A DNA stretch of 64,000 nucleotides from JBPRGH01 sp051418055 (GTDB lineage Bacteria > Bacteroidota > Bacteroidia > Cytophagales > Cyclobacteriaceae). The notes below the pieces were generated by a model, which searched no databases, was not told where the DNA came from, and saw only the letters and a list, made by a program, of their open reading frames with translations. The translations under genes were made by a program, and so were the position numbers. Below, in pieces: positions 35,032 to 43,104 of this stretch; the first letter of the stretch is position 1; each line of letters opens with the position of its first letter. Location of the stretch: positions 62,001 through 126,000 of the forward strand of contig JBPRGH010000041.1 in NCBI GenBank assembly GCA_051418055.1, given 5' to 3'.

Positions 35032-35988
35032 ATGAAGATTACAGAACATATTAAAAAGGCTAATAATAAAACCCTTTTTAGTTTTGAGATTTTACCTCCG
35101 CTTAAGGGGGAAAATATAGAAAACCTTTTTAAACATATTGATCCTTTAATGGAATTTAAACCTCCATTTATCGATGTAACCTATCACAGGGAGGAATATG
35201 TGTATAAAAAAAGAGAGAACGGCTATCTGGAGAAGCGTTCGATACGTAAGCGTCCGGGAACTGTAGGTATTTGTGCAGCCATAGCAAACAGATATAAAGT
35301 TGATGCAGTACCACATATTATTTGTGGTGGATTTAGCAAAGAAGAGACAGAAAATGCACTTATAGACCTAAATTTCCTTGGCATTGATAATGTATTATTG
35401 CTTCAGGGTGATCCTATAAAAACTGAGCCCTCTTTTGTTCCTGAAAAGGAAGGGCATAAATATGCATCTGACCTGTTAAAGCAGGTGGTGAGTATGAATG
35501 AAGGATTATATCTTGATGAAGATATTCAAAATCCTAACCCTACAGATTTCTGTATTGGAGTTTCCGGTTATCCGGAAAAGCATTATGCAGCACCAAATTT
35601 AATGACAGATATGAAGTATCTTAAAATGAAGATGGAGTTGGGTGCGGATTACATTGTAACTCAGATGTTCTTTGATAACCAGAAATATTTTGAATTTGTG
35701 AATAAATGCCGTGAGATGGGGATCAATATTCCTATTATACCAGGGCTAAAGCCAATAACAAGCAAGAGACAAACTACTGTACTGCCAAGATTTTTTCATA
35801 TAGACCTTCCTCAGGAATTGATAGACGAAATAGATAAATGCAAAGATGATAAAGCTGTAAAAGAAGTAGGTATTGAGTGGTGCATACAACAGTCAAAAGA
35901 ACTGATGGAGTTTGGAGTACCATCTTTACACTATTATTCTATGGGTAAATCTGATCCGGTATACCGAATAGCAAAGGAATTTTTCTAA
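35032..35988 (+). CDS. metF: 5,10-methylenetetrahydrofolate reductase
   Basis: A 318-residue flavoprotein of the MTHFR family that makes 5-methyl-THF, the methyl donor for MetH. It shows FSFEILPPLKGENIE, with the catalytic Glu near residue 18, FIDVTYHREE, VPHIICGGFSKEE, NVLLLQGDP (NALRGDP-like), PTDFCIGVSGYPEKH, DYIVTQMFFDNQKYFEF and IPIIPGLKPITSKRQ. The length fits the bacterial enzyme (about 300). It directly follows metH in the same operon, completing the methyl branch of methionine synthesis. Confidence 0.95.
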   Translation: MKITEHIKKANNKTLFSFEILPPLKGENIENLFKHIDPLMEFKPPFIDVTYHREEYVYKKRENGYLEKRSIRKRPGTVGICAAIANRYKVDAVPHIICGGFSKEETENALIDLNFLGIDNVLLLQGDPIKTEPSFVPEKEGHKYASDLLKQVVSMNEGLYLDEDIQNPNPTDFCIGVSGYPEKHYAAPNLMTDMKYLKMKMELGADYIVTQMFFDNQKYFEFVNKCREMGINIPIIPGLKPITSKRQTTVLPRFFHIDLPQELIDEIDKCKDDKAVKEVGIEWCIQQSKELMEFGVPSLHYYSMGKSDPVYRIAKEFF

Positions 35989-36140
35989 AGGAATCCTGTC
36001 ATAGTGACATTTTTTTCGAAAAGGTGTAGTCAAAATGACACATAATTGATGTTTAAACGTCGAAATTTGCTGTTAAAAGCCACTTAATCATTTTGGTATT
36101 TAGTTTGCACTTAATAGGGTGAACTAAGTGGAGAATGGTT

Positions 36141-36539
36141 ATGAAATTTAATAAAGATAATAATAGATATTCAACAAATATATTAAAAGTAGTAGATACA
36201 CTTAACACCATAAATGGTGGTATGGTAGCTCCGGTTTTTAAACTGGAAAAGGAAGAAGATGAATACCAGATAGTTGCTCGAGTACCAGGTGTTTCTCCTG
36301 AATCGCTACGTGTGGAGGTAGTGGAAAATAAATTAATGATCTATCATTTAATGGATTTCGGTGCATCGGAATCAGAAATAATTCCTAATGTGCTGAATGT
36401 AGTTAAAATTCCAAAGGGAGTGGATATATCCAAAATTTATGCAGATTATGAAGGAAAAATGTTAATTGTTCATATGCCTGTTGAAGATGGTTTTGAATTT
36501 CAGGGGTATCACAGATCGATTGATATTAACCTTTCTTAA
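36141..36539 (+). CDS. Hsp20/alpha-crystallin-like small heat-shock protein
   Basis: A 132-residue protein. The region from about 40 to 132 has the alpha-crystallin beta-sandwich pattern: YQIVARVPGVSPESLRVEVVENKL, then a variable loop, IPKGVDISKIYADYEGKMLIVHMP (the A-x-x-x-n-G-v-L segment, given here as YADYEGKML) and a C-terminal tail. ATG 36141 is preferred to 36135 because GGAG stands at a better distance. Small heat-shock proteins hold unfolded proteins in solution. It stands alone, with a terminator after it. Confidence 0.75.
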   Translation: MKFNKDNNRYSTNILKVVDTLNTINGGMVAPVFKLEKEEDEYQIVARVPGVSPESLRVEVVENKLMIYHLMDFGASESEIIPNVLNVVKIPKGVDISKIYADYEGKMLIVHMPVEDGFEFQGYHRSIDINLS

Positions 36540-36564
36540 TCCAGTAAGATAAATATAAAATTTC

Positions 36565-36606
36565 AAGGCGCATTAGCAGCAATTTAGCTGTGAAGCGCCT
36601 TTTTTA
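36565..36606 (+). terminator. Rho-independent terminator after the Hsp20-like gene
   Basis: AAGGCGC (36565-36571) pairs with GCGCCTT (36595-36601). An inner AGC/GCT stem further stabilises the loop, and a run of T follows. Confidence 0.8.
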
Positions 36607-36685
36607 TTTACCTTCTTTTTTCTGTGGTATCTATTGTGTGCAAGAAATAAAGATAATTTTTAACTTCAATAGTTTATTTCCCTGT

Positions 36686-36693
36686 TATCTTTG
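36686..36693 (+). promoter_or_regulatory. -7 promoter element immediately before the HMG-CoA lyase start
   Basis: TATCTTTG is followed by only four bases before the ATG at 36698. Given the usual distance from this element to the transcription start, the mRNA would begin at or very near the start codon. Confidence 0.6.
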
Positions 36694-36697
36694 AAAG

Positions 36698-37546
36698 ATG
36701 AAAATTATTGAATGTCCGAGGGATGCAATGCAGGGAATTCACCAATTTATCCCTACACCAAATAAGGTAAAATATATTAACCAGCTTTTACGTGTAGGTT
36801 TTGACACTATTGATTTTGGAAGTTTCGTGTCCCCGAAAGCCATTCCACAAATGAAGGATACAGCGGAGGTATTTAAAAAACTGGAATTAACCGAATCATC
36901 CTCGAAATTATTAGCAATCGTAGCCAATAAAAGAGGGGCAGAGGATGCCATTCAGTATGAGGAAATAGATTACTTAGGTTTCCCATTTTCCATATCAGAA
37001 ACTTTTCAGCAGCGCAATACAAATAAATCGATAGATGAAGCTTTGGCTGTGCTGGATGATATCCAGAATTTGAGCGAAAAGCATAATAGAAGATTGGTAG
37101 CCTATATATCAATGGGTTTTGGTAATCCGTATGGCGATCCTTATGATCTGGAAATCGTACTGGATTATAGCCAGCAGCTTATAAATAAAAACATTAAAGT
37201 CATATCCTTAGCAGATACAATTGGCGTTTCACAACCTGATCAAATAAGCTCATTATTTGGCTCTTTAATTAATGAATATAAAGAAATTGAATTTGGTGCT
37301 CATCTGCATTCAAATCCATCAAAAGCCCGTGAGAAAATAAAAGCGGCATATGATGCGGGTTGCAGAAGGTTTGATGGCGCAATAAAAGGTTTTGGGGGAT
37401 GTCCCATGGCTAAGGATGAGCTGGTAGGCAATATTGCAACGGAACAGATAGTTGAGGTTTTGGAAGCGGAAGGGCAGAGCCTGGGTCTTAACAAAGATGA
37501 ACTGGCGAAATCAATAGATATGTCTTCTCAAATATTTCCGTTATAA
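36698..37546 (+). CDS. Hydroxymethylglutaryl-CoA lyase
   Basis: A 282-residue DRE-TIM metallolyase that splits HMG-CoA into acetoacetate and acetyl-CoA, the last step of leucine breakdown. Motifs visible are IIECPRDAMQGI (catalytic base region), FDTIDFGSFVSPKAIPQM, the metal-site HLHSNPSKAREK, and the Cys loop GFGGCPMAKDELVGNIATE with catalytic Cys. The length fits (about 285-300). It starts very close to its own promoter. A TPR gene follows 24 bp later. Confidence 0.9.
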   Translation: MKIIECPRDAMQGIHQFIPTPNKVKYINQLLRVGFDTIDFGSFVSPKAIPQMKDTAEVFKKLELTESSSKLLAIVANKRGAEDAIQYEEIDYLGFPFSISETFQQRNTNKSIDEALAVLDDIQNLSEKHNRRLVAYISMGFGNPYGDPYDLEIVLDYSQQLINKNIKVISLADTIGVSQPDQISSLFGSLINEYKEIEFGAHLHSNPSKAREKIKAAYDAGCRRFDGAIKGFGGCPMAKDELVGNIATEQIVEVLEAEGQSLGLNKDELAKSIDMSSQIFPL

Positions 37547-37570
37547 GCTTACTTTTTTTATAGAGAACGT

Positions 37571-38260
37571 ATGAATACATTATTAAACAAATCATTTTTT
37601 AAACTTATTATGCAAAATTTTTTACTGGTTTTATTTTTTATTACCGCATTACCTTTTTTCACTATAGCGCAGGATGCAGGTGGTTCATTAAAAAAAGGGA
37701 AGGAGCTTTTTGAAAAACAGGAATATATGGCTGCCATTGTTAGCCTTAACCAGGCATTGGAAGCAGATCCTGATAATTCACAAGCTTATTATCTGCGGGG
37801 AAGGATCAAGGAAATATTCTTCGATCGTCATGGAGCCATGCAGGATTATAATCTTGCAATAGAAAAAAATGACTCTTTTGAAGATGCATATTTTGCACGT
37901 GGCAATAATAAATATGTGCTCCAGGATTATTATGGTGCAATTTCAGATTATTCTAAAACTATTGAATTAAACCCTGATCATGTAGATGCTTATTTTAAAC
38001 GGGGACAGGCCAAGCATAAACTTGAAGCCTATGAGGATGCTATTAATGATTGTACCAAAATTATTGCACTAAATTCTAAAAATGTAGATGCATATTATCT
38101 GCGTGGTGTTTTACGGTTAGAGTTTGGTCAAATGGAGTTAGGATGCCTGGATTTGAGTAAAGCCGGTGAATTGGGTGATATTAAGGCATATGAGGTGATC
38201 CGTGAAAAATGTAACCAAAGGCTGCTTTTAGATAATGATGGTCAGCAAGATGATCAGTAG
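37571..38260 (+). CDS. Secreted TPR protein
   Basis: A 229-residue protein. After a signal peptide (about 10-34, ending TIAQD), four to five tetratricopeptide repeats lie from about 37 to 200, seen in regularly spaced AYYLRGRIKE, AYFARGNNKY, AYFKRGQAKH and AYYLRGVLRL with the Y-x-x-A-I-x-D-Y/C pattern. TPR domains mediate protein contacts. It may share a transcript with HMG-CoA lyase, but the two have no obvious functional link. Confidence 0.85.
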   Translation: MNTLLNKSFFKLIMQNFLLVLFFITALPFFTIAQDAGGSLKKGKELFEKQEYMAAIVSLNQALEADPDNSQAYYLRGRIKEIFFDRHGAMQDYNLAIEKNDSFEDAYFARGNNKYVLQDYYGAISDYSKTIELNPDHVDAYFKRGQAKHKLEAYEDAINDCTKIIALNSKNVDAYYLRGVLRLEFGQMELGCLDLSKAGELGDIKAYEVIREKCNQRLLLDNDGQQDDQ

Positions 38261-38307
38261 GAGAAAAGATTAATGTTAGTTAAAGAGCTGTTGTTAAAGA
38301 CAGCTTT

Positions 38308-39423
38308 TTATCTTCCGGCTATTTTATATTTTTTGCCGGGAAGAGAATTTACAGCACCTTTAAATTCAAGGTTGAGCAGGATAGAAGCAAGCTTACTAAC
38401 AGGTATTTGTGTATGCCAGCTTAGCTCGTCAAGCAGGATTCCATCATTTTTTTTATCAATCATATGCTGAACTACTGTTTTTTCATCGTTATCGAATAAT
38501 GTATCATCTAGATTGAAGAAAGATACAGGGCTGGCTCCTGTACCTGGCTCCCAATTCATAATATACTCGATGTCCTTAATAGAAGTCAGTGTATTAGCTT
38601 TATGATGCTTTATAAGGTTATTACATCCTTCGGAAGATGCCTGTCCCACGTTACCGGGTACTGCAAATACATCACGGTTATAGCTATTGGCGATCTCAGC
38701 AGTAATTAAGGCACCGCCTTTCTTTGCTGCTTCTATTACTATGGTCGCATCGGCCATTCCTGCTATTATCCTGTTTCTTGCCGGGAAAAATACAGCTTCA
38801 GGGCTGGTACCAATTTTTAATTCAGTTATTAAGCCGCCGTTTTCTGTCATGCCTAAAGCTGTTTCCCTGTGAATGGCAGGGTAGATAACATCAATACCAC
38901 TCGCCATTACGCCAATAGTTGCAATATTATGTTTTAATGCTGCCCTGTGAGCCGCAATGTCTATTCCATAGGCAAGGCCACTTATAATTAAAGGATTATG
39001 AGGTGCAAGAGAGGCAATTAAATCATTTGTGAAATCTTTACCATAAGGCGTGGCTCTTCTTGTTCCTACAATTGCGATACATTTTTGATTGTTGAGGTCA
39101 GCAGCTCCTTTACTATAAAGTATAGCAGGGGCGTCATGAAGTCCTTTTAGCCGCTTGGGAAATTCTTTATCCGTGTAGGATAATATTCGGATATTTTTCT
39201 TCTGTGCCTTTTCAAACTCTTTCTCTGCCTCTAATAAGGTTTTATGATTTTGAATAGCATTAATTAACTTCGGACCTACACCCGGGATTTTTGAAAGATA
39301 GCCTTTGTTTTTAGTAAAAACTGCTTCTGCACTACCGCAATAGCTAATTAATTGTTTAATAAAAAAGTGTCCGATACCCGGAATGAAATGAAGAGCAAGC
39401 TGATGTAACTTTTCATTTTCCAT
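38308..39423 (-). CDS. dprA: DNA-processing protein DprA
   Basis: A 371-residue DprA/Smf protein that loads RecA onto incoming single-stranded DNA. An N-terminal helix-hairpin-helix (IPGVGPKLINAI, about 44-57) precedes the Rossmann-like core with IVGTRRATPYGKDF, ISGLAYGIDIAAHRAAL, ASGIDVIYPAIHRETA, FPARNRIIAGMADATIVIEA and GALITAEIANSYNRDVFAVPG. A short winged-helix domain (about 310-371) closes it. Its ATG overlaps the stop of the MerR regulator by one base, so the two are coupled. Confidence 0.95.
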   Translation of the reverse strand: MENEKLHQLALHFIPGIGHFFIKQLISYCGSAEAVFTKNKGYLSKIPGVGPKLINAIQNHKTLLEAEKEFEKAQKKNIRILSYTDKEFPKRLKGLHDAPAILYSKGAADLNNQKCIAIVGTRRATPYGKDFTNDLIASLAPHNPLIISGLAYGIDIAAHRAALKHNIATIGVMASGIDVIYPAIHRETALGMTENGGLITELKIGTSPEAVFFPARNRIIAGMADATIVIEAAKKGGALITAEIANSYNRDVFAVPGNVGQASSEGCNNLIKHHKANTLTSIKDIEYIMNWEPGTGASPVSFFNLDDTLFDNDEKTVVQHMIDKKNDGILLDELSWHTQIPVSKLASILLNLEFKGAVNSLPGKKYKIAGR

Positions 39424-39761
39424 TATCCAAGCTGCTCACGAATATCCTTTAAAAAATTACGGATGTTCTTTAAGGAATCAACCACTTCCATTTTATTTTT
39501 TACATCCTGTCCGTCTTGCTTTAGCAGCTCTTTGGCACCCTGTAAGGTAAATCCTTTTTCTTTTACAAGGTGGTAAATAAGCTTTACATTTTCTATATCC
39601 TCCTTGGTGAATTGTCTGTTGCCCTTCCTGTTCTTTTTTGGTTTTATTACATCAAATTCAGTTTCCCAGAAACGTATTAGAGAAGTGGCAACATTAAATT
39701 GATCTGCTACTTCTCCAATGGAATAGTACTTTTTTTCTATAATTTTTTCTTTATAGGGCAT
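39423..39761 (-). CDS. Small MerR-family transcriptional regulator
   Basis: A 112-residue protein started at ATG 39761 rather than 39809, because the family begins near MPYKEKIIEKKYYSIGEVA. The N-terminal MerR winged helix shows YYSIGEVADQFNVATSLIRFWETEFDVIKPK and RQFTKEDIENVKLIYHLV; the dimer helix fills the rest. It has no cobalamin or metal-binding domain, unlike the regulator at 8080. It lies directly upstream of dprA (one-base overlap), a pairing common in Bacteroidota. The longer frame would overlap the capA-like gene. Confidence 0.88.
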   Translation of the reverse strand: MPYKEKIIEKKYYSIGEVADQFNVATSLIRFWETEFDVIKPKKNRKGNRQFTKEDIENVKLIYHLVKEKGFTLQGAKELLKQDGQDVKNKMEVVDSLKNIRNFLKDIREQLG

Positions 39762-39771
39762 GCTGGCAAAT

Positions 39772-40953
39772 TTACTGATGAATATAATTAATATTCCCGC
39801 TATCGTCAATATAAACAGGAGATTCTGGGAAATCTTTTCTGCTTAATTCCTGCAAAGTCTTTATAGCGCGGTTTTTTGGATCGGGGCGAGGACCTCCGGG
39901 AGCATATTGAATAACTGGAATTATCTCACCTTTTAAAAATTTTCCTTCAAAATCAGTATAAACTTTTACAATTGGCGCTATACCATTCTCTCCTCTTAAG
40001 TTAAATCGTGCATATGTGGCGAAATTCCCAAGGCTGTAGATAATGAACCTTTCTTTATACACTTCTATGGCTCGTGTCACATGAGGTCCATGACCAAAAA
40101 TCACATCAGCACCGGCATCTATAAGTGCATGTGCAAATTCATAAACATTTCCCCTGTTTTCTCCATAGAAAAATTCTCTTTCACGAGTAACATGCTGATA
40201 TTTTGAACCTTCGGCACCTCCATGGAATGAGATGATCACAATATCACTGACAGAATCTAGGTGTTGAACAATCATTTTTGCCCCTTCCAGATCATTGATG
40301 CTTAAAGTACCGGTATTAGGTGCAAAGGCTGCAAAACCATATTTCATACCTTCGGAAGTAAAGGTTTCATAAGGTTTTGATATTAATCCCGCATGATATA
40401 GCTCTGCGCTATCAAGTGCATTCATCGTGCTTTTTCTGCCAGGGTCACCAAAATCTCCTGCATGATTATTTGCCGTGCTTATTACATCAAAACCAGCTTT
40501 CTTTAGATGGTTTACGTAATGTACTGGAGATCTGAATAGATAACAAAGCTTTGGATTATTACAATGCTTTGGATCACCACCTTCATTTAAAAGAACACCT
40601 TCAAGGTTTCCAAAGGTAATATCAGCATTTTTTAATATCGGCTCAACATCTTCAAGCACTTTTTTCCCACTATCCGGTGGCAGGTAAGATGGGTCAGGGA
40701 AATTTGTGCCCAGCATCATATCTCCAACACCAATTATTGAAACAGTATCTTTTAAAAGCCGGTATACTTTGAGTTCTACAGAATCCTGTAGAAGAGTAAC
40801 CTGTTCTGTAATTTGCTCTTCGACGGTAGCTGTATCAATAGGGATAGAAGTTGTGTCAGCAATAGTCGTATCCTGTGACACCTGTTTTGATGATTTACAG
40901 GCGCTAAAAATGTAAATAAAAGTAAATAATATAATTCCAATCCGAAGATTCAT
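39772..40953 (-). CDS. CapA-family (poly-gamma-glutamate synthesis-like) lipoprotein
   Basis: A 393-residue protein with a lipoprotein signal (ILFTFIYIFSACKSS) and a calcineurin-like metallophosphatase fold of the PGA_cap type. Key motifs are VGDMMLGT (metal Asp), FGNLEGVL, STANNHAGDFG (Asn-His), SFHGGAEGSKYQHV and GHGPHVTRAIEVYK followed by FIIYSLGNF. The metal ligands are intact. By family the proteins relate to capsular poly-gamma-glutamate but most homologs are uncharacterised phosphatases. No other capsule genes are near it. Confidence 0.85.
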   Translation of the reverse strand: MNLRIGIILFTFIYIFSACKSSKQVSQDTTIADTTSIPIDTATVEEQITEQVTLLQDSVELKVYRLLKDTVSIIGVGDMMLGTNFPDPSYLPPDSGKKVLEDVEPILKNADITFGNLEGVLLNEGGDPKHCNNPKLCYLFRSPVHYVNHLKKAGFDVISTANNHAGDFGDPGRKSTMNALDSAELYHAGLISKPYETFTSEGMKYGFAAFAPNTGTLSINDLEGAKMIVQHLDSVSDIVIISFHGGAEGSKYQHVTREREFFYGENRGNVYEFAHALIDAGADVIFGHGPHVTRAIEVYKERFIIYSLGNFATYARFNLRGENGIAPIVKVYTDFEGKFLKGEIIPVIQYAPGGPRPDPKNRAIKTLQELSRKDFPESPVYIDDSGNINYIHQ

Positions 40954-40994
40954 ATTTCTGCGGCAAAAAAATAATTATAAATAATATAAAATTT

Positions 40995-41975
40995 TTAATC
41001 GAGAATAATGTTCTCGCTCTTTTCGCTTAATTCAATAAGCTTTTCGTATTCTTCACTACTCAAATCACGCTGAAAATAATTGATCGGATCAATATGATTG
41101 AAGTTATAAAGCACTTCGTAATGAAGGTGAGGAGCCTGTGAACGGCCGGTGTTACCAACAAAGCCGATAATTTCTCCTCTTTTTACATGCTGTCCCACTT
41201 TAATATTAAATTCATTTAAGTGTGCATATCGTGTCTGGTACCCGTATCCATGATTAAGGAATATCACATTTCCATAGCTCCCGGAATAATAAGCTGATGT
41301 AACAATGCCATCTCCGGTAGCATAAATTGGGGTTCCTGTAGGTGCTGTGAAATCAATTCCCTTATGTGCCTGGATACGTTTAAGTATTGGATGAAATCGA
41401 TTTGGTTTGAATGGGCTGGAGATACGAACGAGCTCCTTGTTATTAACAGGTTGTATTGCAGGCCTGGATGCCCACATAGCTTCCTTTTCCTTTAATATTT
41501 TATTCAGCTCATCATATGATTTAGTTTGGATATATAACCTCTTCTTTAGCTGATCTATAGTTTCATATGTATTAATAATCAGATCTTCTTTTTCAAGGGA
41601 TTTATTTACAAGGCCTTCATATTTATTATGACCACCGGCACCACCATATCTAATAGTAGAAGCAATAGGCTCAGCGTCCAGTATTACTCTATAAATGTTG
41701 TCATCATTATATGTAAGATGTTCAATATGATCGTTAACTTCATTTATTTGATTTTCGAGTAATTGCCACTCAATCTGAAGCTGCTGGTTTTCTTCTAAAA
41801 GGGCTTTTTCCCTGAAAGACTGAAAATTGTTTTGATAATAAAAAGTTATACCTGAAGCAAAAATTAATGCTACACTTAAAAATGCAAGTACATTCAATAT
41901 AATACTTTTCCTGGAGGCAATGATGGGCTCATACCTGCAGGTTTCCGTATTGTAAGAGAATTTAACTTTTGACAT
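40995..41975 (-). CDS. M23-family metallopeptidase, membrane-anchored (second of tandem pair)
   Basis: A 326-residue protein. A short cytosolic N terminus with YNTETCRYEP is followed by one membrane segment (about 27-47), a periplasmic coiled coil (about 55-85), a linker and an M23 (LytM) domain at about 200-300. Zn ligands are in RFHPILKRIQAHKGIDFTAP (H-x-n-D) and HLHYEVLYNF (H-x-H). The enzyme should cut peptidoglycan cross-bridges. It follows its paralog by 33 bp and probably shares its promoter. About half of the residues in the M23 domain match the upstream copy by eye. Confidence 0.9.
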   Translation of the reverse strand: MSKVKFSYNTETCRYEPIIASRKSIILNVLAFLSVALIFASGITFYYQNNFQSFREKALLEENQQLQIEWQLLENQINEVNDHIEHLTYNDDNIYRVILDAEPIASTIRYGGAGGHNKYEGLVNKSLEKEDLIINTYETIDQLKKRLYIQTKSYDELNKILKEKEAMWASRPAIQPVNNKELVRISSPFKPNRFHPILKRIQAHKGIDFTAPTGTPIYATGDGIVTSAYYSGSYGNVIFLNHGYGYQTRYAHLNEFNIKVGQHVKRGEIIGFVGNTGRSQAPHLHYEVLYNFNHIDPINYFQRDLSSEEYEKLIELSEKSENIILD

Positions 41976-42008
41976 AAAAATTCAAGTTACTGCAATAATA
42001 ATAATAAA

Positions 42009-42986
42009 TTAATCAAATGACTGATTTTCACGGATGGATAACTTCAGTAATTTGTGATATTGATCCTCATTTAAACCGAGGAGCATATAAAAAATCGGGT
42101 TAACTTTTTTCCCTTCTTTAATAACTTCATAATGCAAATGTGGCGCTACCGAACCCCCACTATTACCAACAAGCCCTATTATCTGACCTCTTTTTACCTC
42201 TTCACCTTGTTTCACATTCATTGATTCCAGATGTGCATATTTGGTCACATAACCATTGTTATGATCAATTTCTATTTGGTTACCATATCCGGTCTGGTCT
42301 TTACTATTCTTAACTAATTTTATTATTCCATTTGCAGTTGCATAAACAGGTGTATTTCGTGGAGAAGCAAAATCAATTCCATCATGCATATACTTGCCTT
42401 TATGGATTGGGTGAATACGAGTTCCAAAACCGGAAGCTAATTTATTGAGATCTTCATTTAATATTGGCTGAATGCTCGGAATATTGCTAAGATCACTTGT
42501 GGAGGCTACTGTTGCAAGTTCATTATAAGATTGTTTTTGAATGAGGGTTTTAGCTTTTACTTTATTAATACGCTCGTATATCCCTCTAACAACTTTTTTA
42601 TCCTGAAATCCTTTTTTTATTACATCAGCATAAAAATCATTACCTCCTATACCGGCAGTTCTAATAGAAGCAGAGAGAGGTTCAGCCTCATAGATCTTTC
42701 TGTATATTTCATCATCCCTCAACTGGAGGGCAGTAACGATCTGCTCTACTTCCCCAACTTTTTTATCAAGGATCTTGTAATGTTGTTTTAATTCTTTGTT
42801 CTCCTTTTTCAATTGCGCCTCTTCGGGGCTGAGATAATAGTAGTTGTAAGCAAAAGCAATCCCTAAAGCCAGTACAAGTGTGAAAACCAGAAATCCAAGC
42901 ATATTAAGAAGGATATCTGTTTTCTTTACTTTCGCCTTTTCATACCGACAGGTTTCGGTATCGTAATAATATTTGATTTTGGCCAT
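42009..42986 (-). CDS. M23-family metallopeptidase, membrane-anchored (first of tandem pair)
   Basis: A 325-residue paralog of the next gene with the same plan. It has an N-terminal cytosolic YDTETCRYEK motif, a membrane segment (about 28-48), a coiled coil (55-95), a linker, and an M23 domain with the Zn-binding motifs GTRIHPIHKGKYMHDGIDFA and HLHYEVIKEGKK. The length and domain order match the bacterial DipM/NlpD-less class of anchored endopeptidases. It starts divergently from alaS, a gene order seen in many Bacteroidota. Confidence 0.9.
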   Translation of the reverse strand: MAKIKYYYDTETCRYEKAKVKKTDILLNMLGFLVFTLVLALGIAFAYNYYYLSPEEAQLKKENKELKQHYKILDKKVGEVEQIVTALQLRDDEIYRKIYEAEPLSASIRTAGIGGNDFYADVIKKGFQDKKVVRGIYERINKVKAKTLIQKQSYNELATVASTSDLSNIPSIQPILNEDLNKLASGFGTRIHPIHKGKYMHDGIDFASPRNTPVYATANGIIKLVKNSKDQTGYGNQIEIDHNNGYVTKYAHLESMNVKQGEEVKRGQIIGLVGNSGGSVAPHLHYEVIKEGKKVNPIFYMLLGLNEDQYHKLLKLSIRENQSFD

Positions 42987-43035
42987 TAAAAAACTAAATT
43001 AACTACCTACTTTTGCAATTGCACACGTGTTAAAG

Positions 43036-43043
43036 CAAATATA
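43036..43043 (-). promoter_or_regulatory. -7 promoter element for the M23 pair
   Basis: On the minus strand TATATTTG, a perfect TAnnTTTG match, lies 50 bp before the start of the first M23 gene. A clear -33 element was not identified. Confidence 0.4.
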
Positions 43044-43104
43044 ACGCTACAATACGTTAATTTTTTGACTTTTAAAAGTTTATGTAATATTTTGATCGAT
43101 TTTT

